Source: Ceratopteris richardii
Taxonomy: Eukaryota; Streptophyta; Polypodiopsida; Polypodiales; Pteridaceae
Direction of reading: 5' to 3'
NCBI GenBank assembly: GCA_020310875.1
Contig: MU260052.1
Location: 1,340,001 to 1,404,000, forward strand
DNA length: 64,000 bases
In this document: positions 44,659 through 56,509 of the stretch, piece after piece
How the letters are laid out: each line of letters begins with the position of its first letter
Position numbering within the stretch: position 1 is the first letter of the stretch
Notes under the pieces: generated by a model
Databases searched by the model: none
What the model was told of the DNA's origin: nothing
What the model saw: only the letters and a program-made list of their open reading frames with translations
Made by a program: the position numbers and the translations under genes

Positions 44659-47248
44659 ACACCTCATTGTGATGAGGAGGGTTATGATATCTCAGTGTTC
44701 ATGTGTGAGCCCTTGTTTCAAGAATGTGATCCTAGTGAGGTCATAGAAGAAGAAGAGAATGACGATGATCTAGAATCCATTGTGATGGATACTTACTTTG
44801 ACTCAGAGGAGCACTGTTTAGAATACATAGGAGTGTTGACTCAAAAAGAAGAAGAACCTCTCTCAAGCATTTAAACTATAAATTCAAAGGATGGAAGTGA
44901 AGGAGGTCAAAAGAAAAAGAAAAGAAAAACCAGTGAAACAAGAAGAGGAGGAATCATTGTTTGAAGTACCAAAAAACTTCAAGAAATATGAAGTGGAAGA
45001 CCGAAAGATTTTGGTATGAATGCCTAAGAGAGAGGCCATTATAGGAGAATCATATGACAATAAAGAAAAAACTAAGAAGATTGTGATAACCATTGAAGGG
45101 AACGAAGAGAGATGTACATACGTAAGAGACGACCTAAGTGCAAAAGAAGAAGCAGAGCTTGTAGCTCTATTAAGGGAATATAGGGACGTGTTTGCGTGGC
45201 ACTATAGAGACTTGAAGGGAGTAGATCCAAAAATTTGCTCTCATACTATCCCCATGACTGTTGATGCCAAGCCCACCAAACAAAAGCCCTACACATATAA
45301 TGACACTTATGCATCCAAAATCAAAGAAGAGATTGACAGGTTGATTGAAGCTGGATTTATCTATGAGATTGAGCATACTGAATGGGTGTCCCCCATTGTA
45401 GTGGTGCCCAAAAAGAACAAAAAATTGCGAGTGTGTATTAACCTCAAAAAAGTTAATGCCGCCACGATCAGAGATAGTTATCCGCTGCCAATTACCGAAC
45501 ATTTATTGGAGCTTCTTGCACGCAAGGAAGTTTATAGCTTCCTTGATGGATTTTCAGGCTACAACCAAGTAGCCATTTCCCCTGAAGATCAACACAAAAC
45601 AGCTTTTGCCACAGAGTGGGGAATCTTCGCATTTCGTGTGATGCCATTTCGGCTCACCAATGCACGTGCAACATTCCAAAGGCTCATGTGTCATGTCTTC
45701 AAGGAGTTCTTGTGAAAGAGCTTAGAAGTATATGTGGATGATTTATGTGCTGATTCCCAAGAGAGAAGATACCACATCCCTGAGCTCAGATAGATTTTCA
45801 ACAAGTGTAGAGAATATCGAGTGTGTCTGAACCCAGAGAAGTGTGTGTTCATGGTACGACAAGGTAAAATCTTAGGTCACATTGTTTCTAAAAATGGGAT
45901 ATCTATAGATGAGGATAAAGTAAGAGCCATAGCAGAGTTGCCAAGGCCAAGGAATGTTAAAGAGGTACAAGCCTTTATGGGCCATTGTGGATATTACCGC
46001 AGGTTTATCCACATGTATGCCATCATAGCTAAACCTCTTTATGGGTTGTTGACAATTTTGAGTGGAACCATGAATGCAAAAATTCCTTCAATGAACTGAA
46101 GAGATGTTTGTGCTCAGCACCAATACTGACCACTCTTGACTGGAGTAAACCATTCCATGTCCATGTGGATGCATCCAATCACATTATAGGATGTGTCCTA
46201 GCACAACCCACAGGTGAAGGAGACCTAGATTTGCCGATAGCATATGCTAGTAGGCAATTAAATGCAGCTGAACAAAACTATACGACAACCGAGAGAGAAG
46301 GCTTAGGCATGGTATATGCCGTGAAGAAGTTTAGACACTATCTATTGGCCAATAAGTTCAAGTTTTTCACCGATCATCAAGCTTTACTATGTTTGGTCAA
46401 TAAACCTTGCAATACAGGCCGCTTAGTAAGATGGTTCCTCTTACTAATGGAATACGACTTTGAAGTTGTTGTCAAGAAAGGTAGGACCCACCTTAGGGCG
46501 GACCATCTTTCTCGCATCACTTCAGGAGAACCACCGCAAGGAGTGTCTGATGAACTACCTGATGCTTATTTGTTCAATTTAGAAGTTGTTCCTAAATGGG
46601 AAAATAAGTTGGTACCTGTCCTAACCTTCAGACCTGCAAATAAGAATGTAAAAACAAACAAAGAAGAAATTGTACGATCACAGCAATATCAAATATTGGC
46701 AGGAAGTATGTACAAGCAAGATACTGAGGGCGTACTAGCTTGTTGTGTCAAGGATGATGAACATACTAGTTGGTTGCAACAAGCCCATGAAGGATTGCTA
46801 GGAAATCACTACTCTAAACAATGAACATTGTAGAACCTAAAACGTTTAGGAGTGTATTGGTCTAGCATGGACAAAGAAATACATGAGTGGATTAAGAATT
46901 GTCCAGTGTGCCACAAGAGACCCCCAGTGGAGCATGCCACTCTTTATCACGTGTCGATTGGAGTGCTCCATTGGTAGAATTTATGAGATCAGGAACACTA
47001 CCCAGCAAGGCTAGTCTAGGAAGAAGACGAAGCATGGAGCAAGAGGCACAAGACTATGCCTTAATAGGGGATAACCTATATTGAAGAGGCAAGGATGGTT
47101 ACCTAAGACTGTGCGTTCATGAATCAGACTATTTGAAAGTCTTAGAAACTGCACACAACAGTGTTGCAGGTGGACACTTCGAGCCTGACCGAGTAATTAA
47201 GACCATTCTATTCTCAAGACTCTGGTGGCCCACTCTTCATATGGATCT
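44659..47248 (+). pseudogene. G3 pol: RT, RNase H and zinc fingers, broken and 3'-truncated
   Basis: Reverse transcriptase is readable from 45020 to TGA 45713-45715 (CGA in G1), with YVDDL just after, TAG 45791-45793, and on to a frame change near 46060-46108. RNase H follows (46140-46520), then zinc finger 1 (46770-46915) after TGA 46822 and TAG 46831, and the start of zinc finger 2, cut at WWPTLHMD (47248). A TGA at 47083 also replaces CGA. The integrase core and second protease are lost at the inverted junction. Confidence 0.88.
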
Positions 47249-48182
47249 GATCTCATAAAATCTACCAATGGCGTGCTCCAATCTGGAATCAAGGATACAT
47301 GATAAAGAGTCTCATTCTCCACTGGGGGTCTCTTTTGGCACACTGGACAATGCTTAATCCACTCATGAATTTCTTTATCCATACTAGGCCAATACACTCC
47401 TAAATGTTTCAAATTCTGCAATGTTCTTTGTTTAGAATAGTGAGTTCCTAGCAATCCTTCATGGGCTTGTTGCAACCAACTACTATGTTCATCGTCCTTG
47501 ACACAACAAGCTAGTACACCCTTTGTATCTTGTTTGTACATACTTCCTACCAATATTTGCTAGTTTTGTGATCTCATAATTTCATCTTTGTTTGTTTTCA
47601 CATTCTTATTTGCGGGTCCAAAGGTTAGGATAGGGACCAAATTATTTTCCCATTTAGGCACAACTTCCAAATTGAAGAGATAAGCATCCAGAAATTCATC
47701 AGACACTCCTTGTGGTGGCTCTCCTGAAGTGATGCGAGAAAGGTGATCCACCCTCAGGTGGGTCCCACCTTTCCTGACAACAACTTTGAAGTCGTATTCC
47801 ATTAGTAAGAGGAACCATCTTACTAAGCATCCTGCATTGCAAGGTTTATTGAAAAAATATAATAAAGCTTGATGATCAGTGAAAAACTTGGACTTATTGG
47901 GCAATAGGTAGTGTCTAAACTTCTTCATGGAATATACCATGCCTAAACCTTCTCTTTCGATTGTGGTATAGTTTCATTCACCCGTCTTTAGTTGTCTATT
48001 AGCATATGCTATAGGCAGATCTAGATTTCCTTCACCTGTGGGTTGTGACAACACACATCCTATTGCATAATTGGATGCATCTACATGGACATGGAATGGT
48101 TTATTCCAATCAGGAGTGGTCAATATTGGCGTTGTGCACAAATGTCTCTTCAGCTCATTGAAGGAATTTTCACATTCGTCAT
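47249..48182 (-). pseudogene. G4 RNase H and first zinc finger
   Basis: Minus-strand frames give the end of RT (ECENSFNELK), RNase H (FHVHVDASNYAIGCVL, then FRHYLLPNKSKFFTDHQALL) and zinc finger 1 (CCVKDDEH to CPVCQKR), finishing in LVDFMRS at 47250. Frame breaks near 47550 and 47955. Upstream part continues on the far side of copia C. Confidence 0.85.
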
Positions 48183-50844
48183 TGTCTTCTTGGTCCTTGG
48201 TCACTTTTCCTTGTATCATCTGCATGTGCCTTTCTAAAACATGGAGTCTTCATAGAGGTCGATCCAAGTTCCTCATCAAGACTCTTTTCTGAACCACTTG
48301 AATCTCCATCAACGTCTTCAAAACTTGCACATGTTTTATGACCAGCAAAAAACTTTCTTTACCTTTCTTGGATGTATTTGATGAATTTGTTGGACTAAAA
48401 CTTCCACGCAATCTTCCACTCCATGGGTTTGAGTTGGAACTATTTCTTGGTGATGCATCTGATCCACTCAAAACTTGAGATTCTGCACTTGATGTTTCAA
48501 CATTTTCTTTATCATTTGGTTCAATGTTCAGTCCTTCTTTGCCATCTACATAGAAGCTTGACATTTCATCAAATACCACATCTCTGCTCACCTTCACTTG
48601 TCGTGTGAGTGGGTTATAACATTTATATCCCTTTTGCTCAAGGGAGTATCCAATGAAGACACATTTTTCTGCTTTTGGATCAAGCTTCGTCCTCAGCTCA
48701 TCTAGAACATGTACATATGCAATACAACCAAAAACTTTCATATGTGATAAGTTTGGCTTTTTACGTGTAAACTTATATTTAGGTGTAACTTGATGTACAG
48801 CAGCAATTGGAGTTCTATTCATAATGTATACAACCGTTTGCACAGCTTCTGCCCAATAACAATGAGGCATATTTTTCTCAGCCATCAAGACTCTTGCTAT
48901 TTCTGCAATATGTCTGTTTTTGCATTCATCAACACCATTCTGTTGTGGTGTGTATATGCATGAAAACTAACGTCGAATTCCATGACTTTTAAGAAAGTTG
49001 TTGAAGTCATTTGACATGTATTCACCTCTTCCATTAGACCTTAATGGTTGAATATACTTGCATGTTTCCTTTTCCACCATAGCTTTAAAATTCTCAAAGT
49101 GAGTGAACACCTCACTCTTCTCTTTCATGAAATATACCCACACTTTTTGTGTATGGTCATCAATGAAAGTAACATAAAACGTGCAACCGCCCATAGATGT
49201 GGTCTTTGCAAGACTCCAAACATTTGTATGTACTATTTCTAGCACATTCTCACTAACATGCTTGTCATGTGGAAATGATGATCTTGACTGTTTACCAAAT
49301 TGACATGTTGCACATACCTTTTGCATCTTTCCAACTTTGAAATTTGGTAGTCCATGGACAATCTCCTTTGACTGCATCAATTTCAGCCTTTGCAAGTTTG
49401 CATGTCCAATCCGTTTGTGCCACATCTCTATATCAACAATAACTCCTCCACCTTTTGCAAACATGGCTGCATTCATTTCAAGAATTTTCACATTCAAGGT
49501 GAACATCCTACCCACTTTGTTTCCTTTGGCAATCAATCTTCCATCCCGTTTGTATTCTTCTACATATAACCCATCAGCATTGAACATGACTTGTAATCCC
49601 TGGTCAAGCATTTGTCCAACAAAAACCAGATTCTTTGTTATATTTGGAACATGCAGCACATCAGCAAGATGTTTTACCTTCCCGTCCTCCATAGACAATG
49701 CTATGTTTCCTATATGCTTGATAGGGTGTGATGTGTTATCACCTGTTTCCACATATCTAGGAACTAGCAATTTCTGCAAAGTACTAAACCATTATGCATG
49801 ATTGGTCATGTGATTTGAAGCACTTGAATCAACATACAAGACATTATCATTCGATTTTGAAACACTAGCAGACATCGTATTCATCATGTGATGTTGAACC
49901 ATGAACAGCTTCTTAAAATCATCTAAACTTGTGGATGCATAGTTGTTTTGTTACCTTCTGTTATTTTGATTCTTCAACCTGCAAACACATTCAAAGTGTC
50001 CAGGTTTACCACAATTCCAACATCCTTTATTGTCATTACTTGAATCATTTCTTTGGAAATTTTTGCGACCTCTTTGGCTCCCCCTTCCTCGAAACTGTCC
50101 TCTTCCTCCTGCATGATTCTATTGTTGACCTTGGTCTTGGTTACTATTTCCTCTTCCACTTCTGAAACCTCTACCTTTCCCTCTTCCTTTGCCAGAGTAG
50201 AATACTTGCTCAAAACTAGATTTTCCTTGGGAGTTTGAATCCTCGCCAAGATTCTTTTCTCCAATAATCAGCATAGACACCACACTAGCAAAAGTCCGAA
50301 TATTTTCCCTAGTCTGTATAAAAGTTTTGAACTGCTTATATGCAGCTTCTAAACCACGAAGGCACACTTCCGCCTTATCATCATCATCTACATTCACACC
50401 AATAGATGCAAGTGACTCACATATGCTTTTGATTTTCAGGGTGTAGTCACTTATTGACATGCTCTTCTTTTCCAATGTATGCAGCTCGTTCTTGAGTTGC
50501 AATTTTCGTTCCTTTGTATTGGTCTCATACAAAGTGACCAAACTGTTCCAAGCCTCTTTTGGACTCTTGGCATCCTGTATGTGTCCAATCATGCTATCTT
50601 GTATGCTAATAGATAGCCAATACATTACCTTTCATGCTCCTTGATTCCATTCCTCATATGCTCTTAACTGGTTTGCAGTCTGATTTCTTTCTAGTAACTA
50701 TGGAGCATTTTCATTCTCTCCTTCGGTGTACTTCCAGTATCCTTTTCCCATCAAGAAATTTGTCATTCTAAATCTCCAAGCATGGAAGTTGTTCCTATCC
50801 AGCTTATCAATCATAATATGACTCATTCCATCTGCGCTTGCCAT
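48183..50844 (-). pseudogene. Copia C gag-protease-integrase, broken
   Basis: Gag starts at ATG 50844 (MASADGMSHIMIDKLDRNNF), has TAG and TGA stops in its first 70 codons, continues with the UBN2-type core (50119-50625) and an RGRG-rich part, then a CCHC knuckle zone near 50000. Protease/pre-integrase and integrase core occur at 48967-49779 (WHKRIGH, CATCQFGK, HTNVW with D, FIDDH with D). The catalytic E side is at about 48950-48890 and the C-terminal part at 48250-48888 (DPKAEKCVFIGYS). The last codons before the right end read GPRRQ in one frame. It is a different copia lineage from A, B and D. Confidence 0.85.
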
Positions 50845-51275
50845 TTTTGCAACAATTCACAACACTGCAAAACACTACAAGCAGCACTTCTGCTTGAACA
50901 TTGTCGCACTATGAGGTGACATCTCAAAAAAACACAGTTTTCGTGTATCAACAGTACATAGAATTTCTTGAAATTCTAGATCTAGAATATATGAGTGTTT
51001 CCAAACATGATGCAAGTTACATTTTTATAAAGTGACCTGGTTTTCTATGGGCCCCACCTTGTGGGCTCGAAATAGAGGTCGAGATGGCTCCGAAACTTCG
51101 ATCTGACAAAAACGAGTGACCCTAGAGGGATAACTCATGAGAATATTTTGAGGTCTTCTACCTTCATGCCAATTTTCATAGAAATCTAAGGTCGTTTGTG
51201 AATCACGCTTTCTCCACGCCGTCTCGCATACTCTTCATTGTCGGCCTTCTCCATGAGCTCGCTACAGCCACACTA
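50845..51275 (-). other. Copia C leader
   Basis: Untranslated stretch between primer site and gag; no gene seen on either strand. Confidence 0.5.
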
Positions 51276-51287
51276 GCTCTGATACCA
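51276..51287 (-). other. Copia C primer binding site, initiator tRNA-Met
   Basis: Minus strand TGGTATCAGAGC immediately after the LTR end. Confidence 0.92.
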
Positions 51288-51682
51288 TGTCATGAGGAAG
51301 GAGATAAGAAAGAGAGCTCACACACACACACTCTCACAATCAAAGAGAAGCACACACTCAGATTGAGGCAAGGAAGAATGATCTTCTTCTTCTTCTTCTT
51401 CTTCTTCTTCTATTACATAAAACGGAATGTACAAGAATGACCTAAAAAACAAGAATACAACAAGTGCAATATATAAAGATCAGTACATAAGGAAAAATCT
51501 AATGTCCGCAAATGAGTGAGCAGGCAAGGAACAAATGTGCCATCACTCTCGGTAGATAAATCTAATAAAGCTCAATGAAGTATCACTGACATATACTGGT
51601 GTGACCACTATACATGTCAGAGAAACGAAAAACTGATATATGTAATCCTAGATCATCACATGTTGAGCTTGATATCTCAACA
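51288..51682 (-). repeat. Copia C 5' LTR
   Basis: 395 bp, minus-strand TGTTGAGATATC to CCTCATGACA. It contains a CTT/AAG trinucleotide run (plus-strand 51383-51411). No second copy exists in the window. Confidence 0.82.
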
Positions 51683-54600
51683 GTCATTCCACTCAAAATT
51701 TGTCAACAAGGCATAAAGAGGTTTAGCTTTGATCACATACATGTGGATAAATCTACGGTAATATCCACAATGGCCCATAAAGGCTTGTACCTCTTTAACA
51801 TTCTTTGGCCTTGGTAATTCTGTTATGGCTCTTACTTTATCCTCATCTGTTGATATTCCGTCCTTAGAAACAGTATGACTCAAGATCTTGCCTTGATGTA
51901 CCATGAACGCACACTTTTTTGGGTTCAGACAAACTCGATATTCTCTACACTTGTTGAAGCTTTGTCTGAGCTCAGTGATGTGGTATCTTCTTTCTTGGGA
52001 ATGAGCACACAAATCATCCACACATACTTCTAAGCTCTTTCGCAAGAACTCTTTGAAGACATGACACATGAGCCTTTGGAATGTTGTAGGAGCATTGGTG
52101 AGCCCCAATGGCATCACACGAAATGCAAAGATTCCCCACTCTGTGATGAAGGTTGTTTTGTGTTGATCTTCTAGAGCAATGGCTACTTGGTTGTAACCTG
52201 AAAATCCATCAAGGAAGCTATAAACTTCCTTGCTTGCAACACGCTCCAATAAATGTTCAGTGATTGGAAGTGGATAGCTATCTTTGATCGTAGCAGCATT
52301 AACTTTTTTAAGGTTAATACACACTCACAGCCTTCCATTCTTCTTGGGCACCACTACAATGGGGGATACCCATTCAGTATGCTCAATCTCATATATAAAT
52401 CTAGCTTCAATCAATCTATCATTTTCTTCTTTTACTTTGGCTGCATGAGTGTCATTATATGTGTAGGGCTTCTGTTTGGTGGGCTTGGCATCAGTAGCGA
52501 TGGGGATCGTATGAGAACATATTTCTGGATCTACCTCCTTTAGGTCTTTATAAGTCCATGCAAACACATTCCCATATTCCCTCAATAAAGTTACAAGCTC
52601 CATTTCTTCTTCTGCACTTAGGTCTTCTCCTATGTATGTACATTGCTCTTCGTTCCCTTCAATGGTTACAACAATTTTTTTGGTCGTTTCCTTATTATCT
52701 TATGCGGTTCCTGTGATGGCCTCTGTCTTAGGCATTCGTACCAAAAATTTTCGATCTTCAATTTTATATTTCTTGAAATTCTTTGGTGCTTCAAACAATG
52801 ATTCCTCCTCTTCTTGTTTCACTACTTTTCTTTTTCTTTTGACCACCTTCACTTCCATCCTTTGGATTTACAGTTTGATGCTTGTGAGAGGTTCTTCTTC
52901 TTTTTGGGTAAATACTCGTATGTCTTTTGGATAGTGCTCCTCTCAATTAAAGCAACTATCCATCACAATGGACTCTAGATCATCGCCATCCTCTTCTTCT
53001 TCTATGATATCATTAGGCTCACATTCTTCTAGCAAGGGCTCACATATGAACACAGAGATATCATAACCCTCCTCATCACAATAAGGTGCCCATTGTTCTT
53101 CATTGATCGCAATGTCCATGGTGTCTAAGATTTTTGCCCAACCATGAGGCTCGAATTCCTCATTTGGAAAGACCATTGGTGTGTAGGTTGGGTCTCTAAT
53201 TGGTATGTCTCCTAGATGAGTTCCTTCTTCACTCCCTTTTAGATGTCTTTACTCTTCCTTTGCGACCTTGCACATCCACAAATGAGATTGAATCTTTCGG
53301 TGCCTTGTGGATAGGGTTCCACTGTAGGGGTCGTACATCTCTAAATGTATAATCTTTTAGGTTGACTATGGTTGTGATCCCTAAGTTCTGCAAGTACAAG
53401 GAGTTGGTTCCCCAATCATGTACTATTTGTAGTTGTCGTAGGAATGGTCTTCCTCGGATCATCTCATAGACGTTATTTTTGCCAAAGTCACATATAGCAA
53501 AGGTGTGTTCAAACTCTAGACCACAAGTGGTTAGAGTTATCCCTTCTAGCAATCCTAGAGGTCTCTCAACATGGTTGTCATCCATTTGAAGCTTCATTAT
53601 AGTTTGTCTTCATGCGGGTTTGCCCCATTGCTTCCATAAGGAGGTGGTTGCAATCACAACACCATCACTTGAATCTAAGATAGCTTTGGTTGTATAACCT
53701 TGGTAGGTGATTGGAAGATAAGTATTACCTTCTTCACCTTCACTCATGTCCCCTATTTTGTCTAGAGGTATCTCTGATACTTTCTGCTTAGAGCCTACTC
53801 GGCGACATATTAGAATCAAGTTCTGGAACTTGATTTGCCACATGTTTCCATAACTCAAGTTTTACTTTGATCTTCTCTTCTAAAGTGAGATGACACTAAA
53901 CCTTATTTTTCTTCATGACTTCAGTGTTTCTTGGAACTACTAAGTCTTTGTTTCTTACTAGTATGGTGGGAGCTCTGATCTGAGGAGATTCAAATTCCCA
54001 TGGGCATGTGAATTGTGGCAACTCTTGTAAAGATCTAGATTCAAAATCTAATCTTTTGTCTTCTTGTTGCTCTACTTGGTCTCCATAGATAGATGGAAAG
54101 TCTTAGGGAAATTGATCATGGAGATCATCAATTTCAGGAATAGGAGGGGGATTACCCTTCTCCTTGGCCTATTTTTCTTCTTGTATTTCTCGCAAGAACT
54201 CTTGAGAGTACTACTGAATTGAAAGAGGTGTTCCTTCATCCACGGTATCAAGAACATAAGCTTTTGTTGGTGATGAGATTTCTCTTTCAACAACTAATTG
54301 AGCCTGTGGTGGTAAAGAGACCTGCAGCTTGTTTACCAATTGCTCTAATCTTCTAGTAAGCCCTAGAAATGCAAACTCGATTTGATAGAATTTGTCTAAT
54401 TGAACAATTGATTGGTCTTAAGCATAGATTGAGCTATTTCTACCATTTTCATGCACATTTTTGTCCGTTCAATCTCTAAATCTGCTCTAGGGTAGCTCTT
54501 GTCTAGGTTTGAGATGTTAGCCCTTCTTATAGTTGAGCCTGGTAGGCCTTGAACATCATGTCCAAGCCTTTTGGGGTTGGATCTACAAGAATAGACCCTG

Positions 54601-55417
54601 TCTATGGTCTATTTACAATCATTAATGGGGTGGGATGAGGTGGTGTGGATAAAGTTTTTGCATGCGAGGGGCTTTGAGATGCAATGTCTGTTATTTTTGT
54701 TTTAGCATCTTTCAGGCTTTTTTCTAGTTCTGATAACTTTTTGGTCCACTTACAATTGGCCTTCTTGCTAGTATCCTTCCATGTTCTTATTTTTCTCTTA
54801 CTAGGCTCTCCCAATTCACTTGACTCTGATTGTTGAATGGGTTTGGCCTGCTGTAAGGCTTGTGCGCTAGTGACTGCCTATATAGGAGCCACATTACTGC
54901 TACTTGAACTTGAATCCACCACTAAGCCTACCACATTAATGGGTGTAACCTTGAAGCGCACTAGAGGGGTTCCTTGGACAATCTCTCGAGAGATGTTCTT
55001 TGCCACACTGAGGACAAAAGCCTTGTATTGTGATGTTTTGTCCTTGTCTCGGAGTCAATGAGAAGGGACATTCATGAATGAAATGGTCACCATGACATCT
55101 AAAACATGGTCCTCTAGGGGCTTGTGGTCTTACTTGTCTCAATTGGGGCTTGGGGTTGGGACTCATGTACATGACATTGGAGTATTCTTGCTCCCAATTT
55201 TGTTCCATAAGTGGTGTTTTGTATTGATAGTCTCACTATGCTCTGGTGACTGTGTGTAATAAGCTTGTGGACTATCTTCATGGGAGTAGTCTAAACTATG
55301 AGCATGAGAATCATTTTTTGAGACCAAAGGGGTCATCTATACCAATTCTCTATTAAGGTTCTCCTCTACCACTGCATACTTAACTGGGATCACATTTGCA
55401 GGAGGTGGTGATTGGTT
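51683..55417 (-). pseudogene. G4 gag (late) to RT, heavily broken
   Basis: On the minus strand from 55417: gag end with CFRCHGDHFIHEC and CPQCGKEHLSRDC (about 54960-55110), basic linker (54602-54814), retropepsin 1 with DSSDG (near 53690) in place of DSGAG, acidic linker, then reverse transcriptase (51683-52600; CVDDL in place of YVDDL near 52010). Many frame changes and stops. Colinear with G1 9029-12790. Confidence 0.85.
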
Positions 55418-56470
55418 TGTTGGAAAAGATGGATGGACACTCCAAGAAATGAGTTGGTACTGCTAATCCCTCCTTAGTACTTGCCCTCTTTCACTTCAGA
55501 GTTGAGTTGTAGGCCCTTTTAGCTTTCCAATTACACTAAATAAGTGCCTATGTACTTTGGAGATGGTTCAAGTAATGATTGATCCAAAATAGATAACTTC
55601 ACAATTCACAAACCTTCTATTTTGGTTCACACACTTGCTGCTTGTTAAGCTCAATGTTTCCAATACAATAGGAATTAGAAAAATTCCTTCTGGAGATATC
55701 AAACTAACTTAAAGAGCTAATGATTCCAAGTGGAATCACTTAAAATGATTGACTATACACAGAGCAATCAATTTACCAAGTATAGCATTACCCCCGATTT
55801 TTTAGGACCTCTACAGAGAATGACCAGTGACCACTTCGAGGCGCTTTTCTCCCAATCTACTGAATGGAATGTCTTCAAAACTTGTCAGCATGTAGAGGAC
55901 TTAGAGCTGATTCTAACGAGCCATAGAACATTGAAAATGGTGACTAATGACTGAGATATGAGCAAGCGAAGGGCATTGTTCTTAGTGACTATGACAGAGA
56001 GATCAACAGATATAAGCAATGATCTATTGTATTATATGACAATGTTGTACATGATCATTGGCATGATAATCAATGCCCAATGATAGTGAGAAGTGTAGGC
56101 TATGAAATGAGCCACACACTCTCTACAATGTGATCAACTAAGGCACAAAAATGGAGTAGATTATCGGCGAGATTTTACAAGAGGTTTTTATAGATGCTTT
56201 CACAAGTTTAAATTTTGAATTCAATTTTTGGCGCTCACTAAAAGTGATCCACTAATCTAGGAGATATTCTCTCAAGCATGATTTGTAACTATAGATCTTC
56301 CAAATTCCACGACTTTGTGGTCTTTACAAGATTCTTTTAATGTAAATGCCTTTTACAAAAGATAAATGGTTAACAATCCATAAACAATGGTTCTTATGGG
56401 TCTTCAAGCATTTGCACATAAAGACTTCCCATGCCTAGCCAAGTGTGAAGGCTTGGCTCTTGCATCAGCA
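55418..56470 (-). repeat. Copia D 3' LTR
   Basis: 1,053 bp, minus-strand TGCTGATGCAAG to CTTTTCCAACA. Its first 255 plus-strand bases match 60731-60988. Confidence 0.85.
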
Positions 56471-56480
56471 GCTCCTCTCA
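56471..56480 (-). other. Copia D polypurine tract
   Basis: Minus-strand TGAGAGGAGC directly before the LTR. Confidence 0.75.
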
Positions 56481-56509
56481 ATCCAAACATCTTGGCTTTG
56501 TCTTTTTCA

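Larger units (their letters stand above)
4932..47248 (+). mobile_element. Gypsy G3, oldest host element, split by G1
   Basis: Two pieces of one Ty3/gypsy element: gag N-terminal part at 4932-5160 and gag-middle to integrase at 41488-47248. Relative to G1 the first piece stops near G1 position 8208 and the second starts near G1 position 8328, so about 120 bp of gag plus the first 94 bp of the inserted G1 LTR were deleted at the left junction. No G3 LTR is in the window. The right end is an abrupt inverted junction with G4 inside the second integrase zinc finger. Confidence 0.75.
48183..51682 (-). mobile_element. Copia C, one-LTR truncated copia in G4
   Basis: Minus-strand element with 5' LTR, primer site, gag, protease and integrase. 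It ends between integrase and reverse transcriptase without RT, RNase H, polypurine tract or 3' LTR. Yet the host flanks repeat 5 bases (GTCAT at 48178-48182 and 51683-51687), and rejoining them restores the G4 codons for EWNDEC. So the truncated form itself appears to have inserted. Confidence 0.8.
47249..55417 (-). mobile_element. Gypsy G4, inverted copy of the G1/G3 family, split by copia C
   Basis: Minus-strand gypsy from late gag (55417) to just past zinc finger 1 (47249), colinear with G1. It contains copia C at 48183-51682. No LTR remains: the left end abuts G3 in opposite orientation and the right end abuts the copia D LTR. Nucleotide identity to G3 is high by eye (near 88% in the RNase H region). 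Confidence 0.85.
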
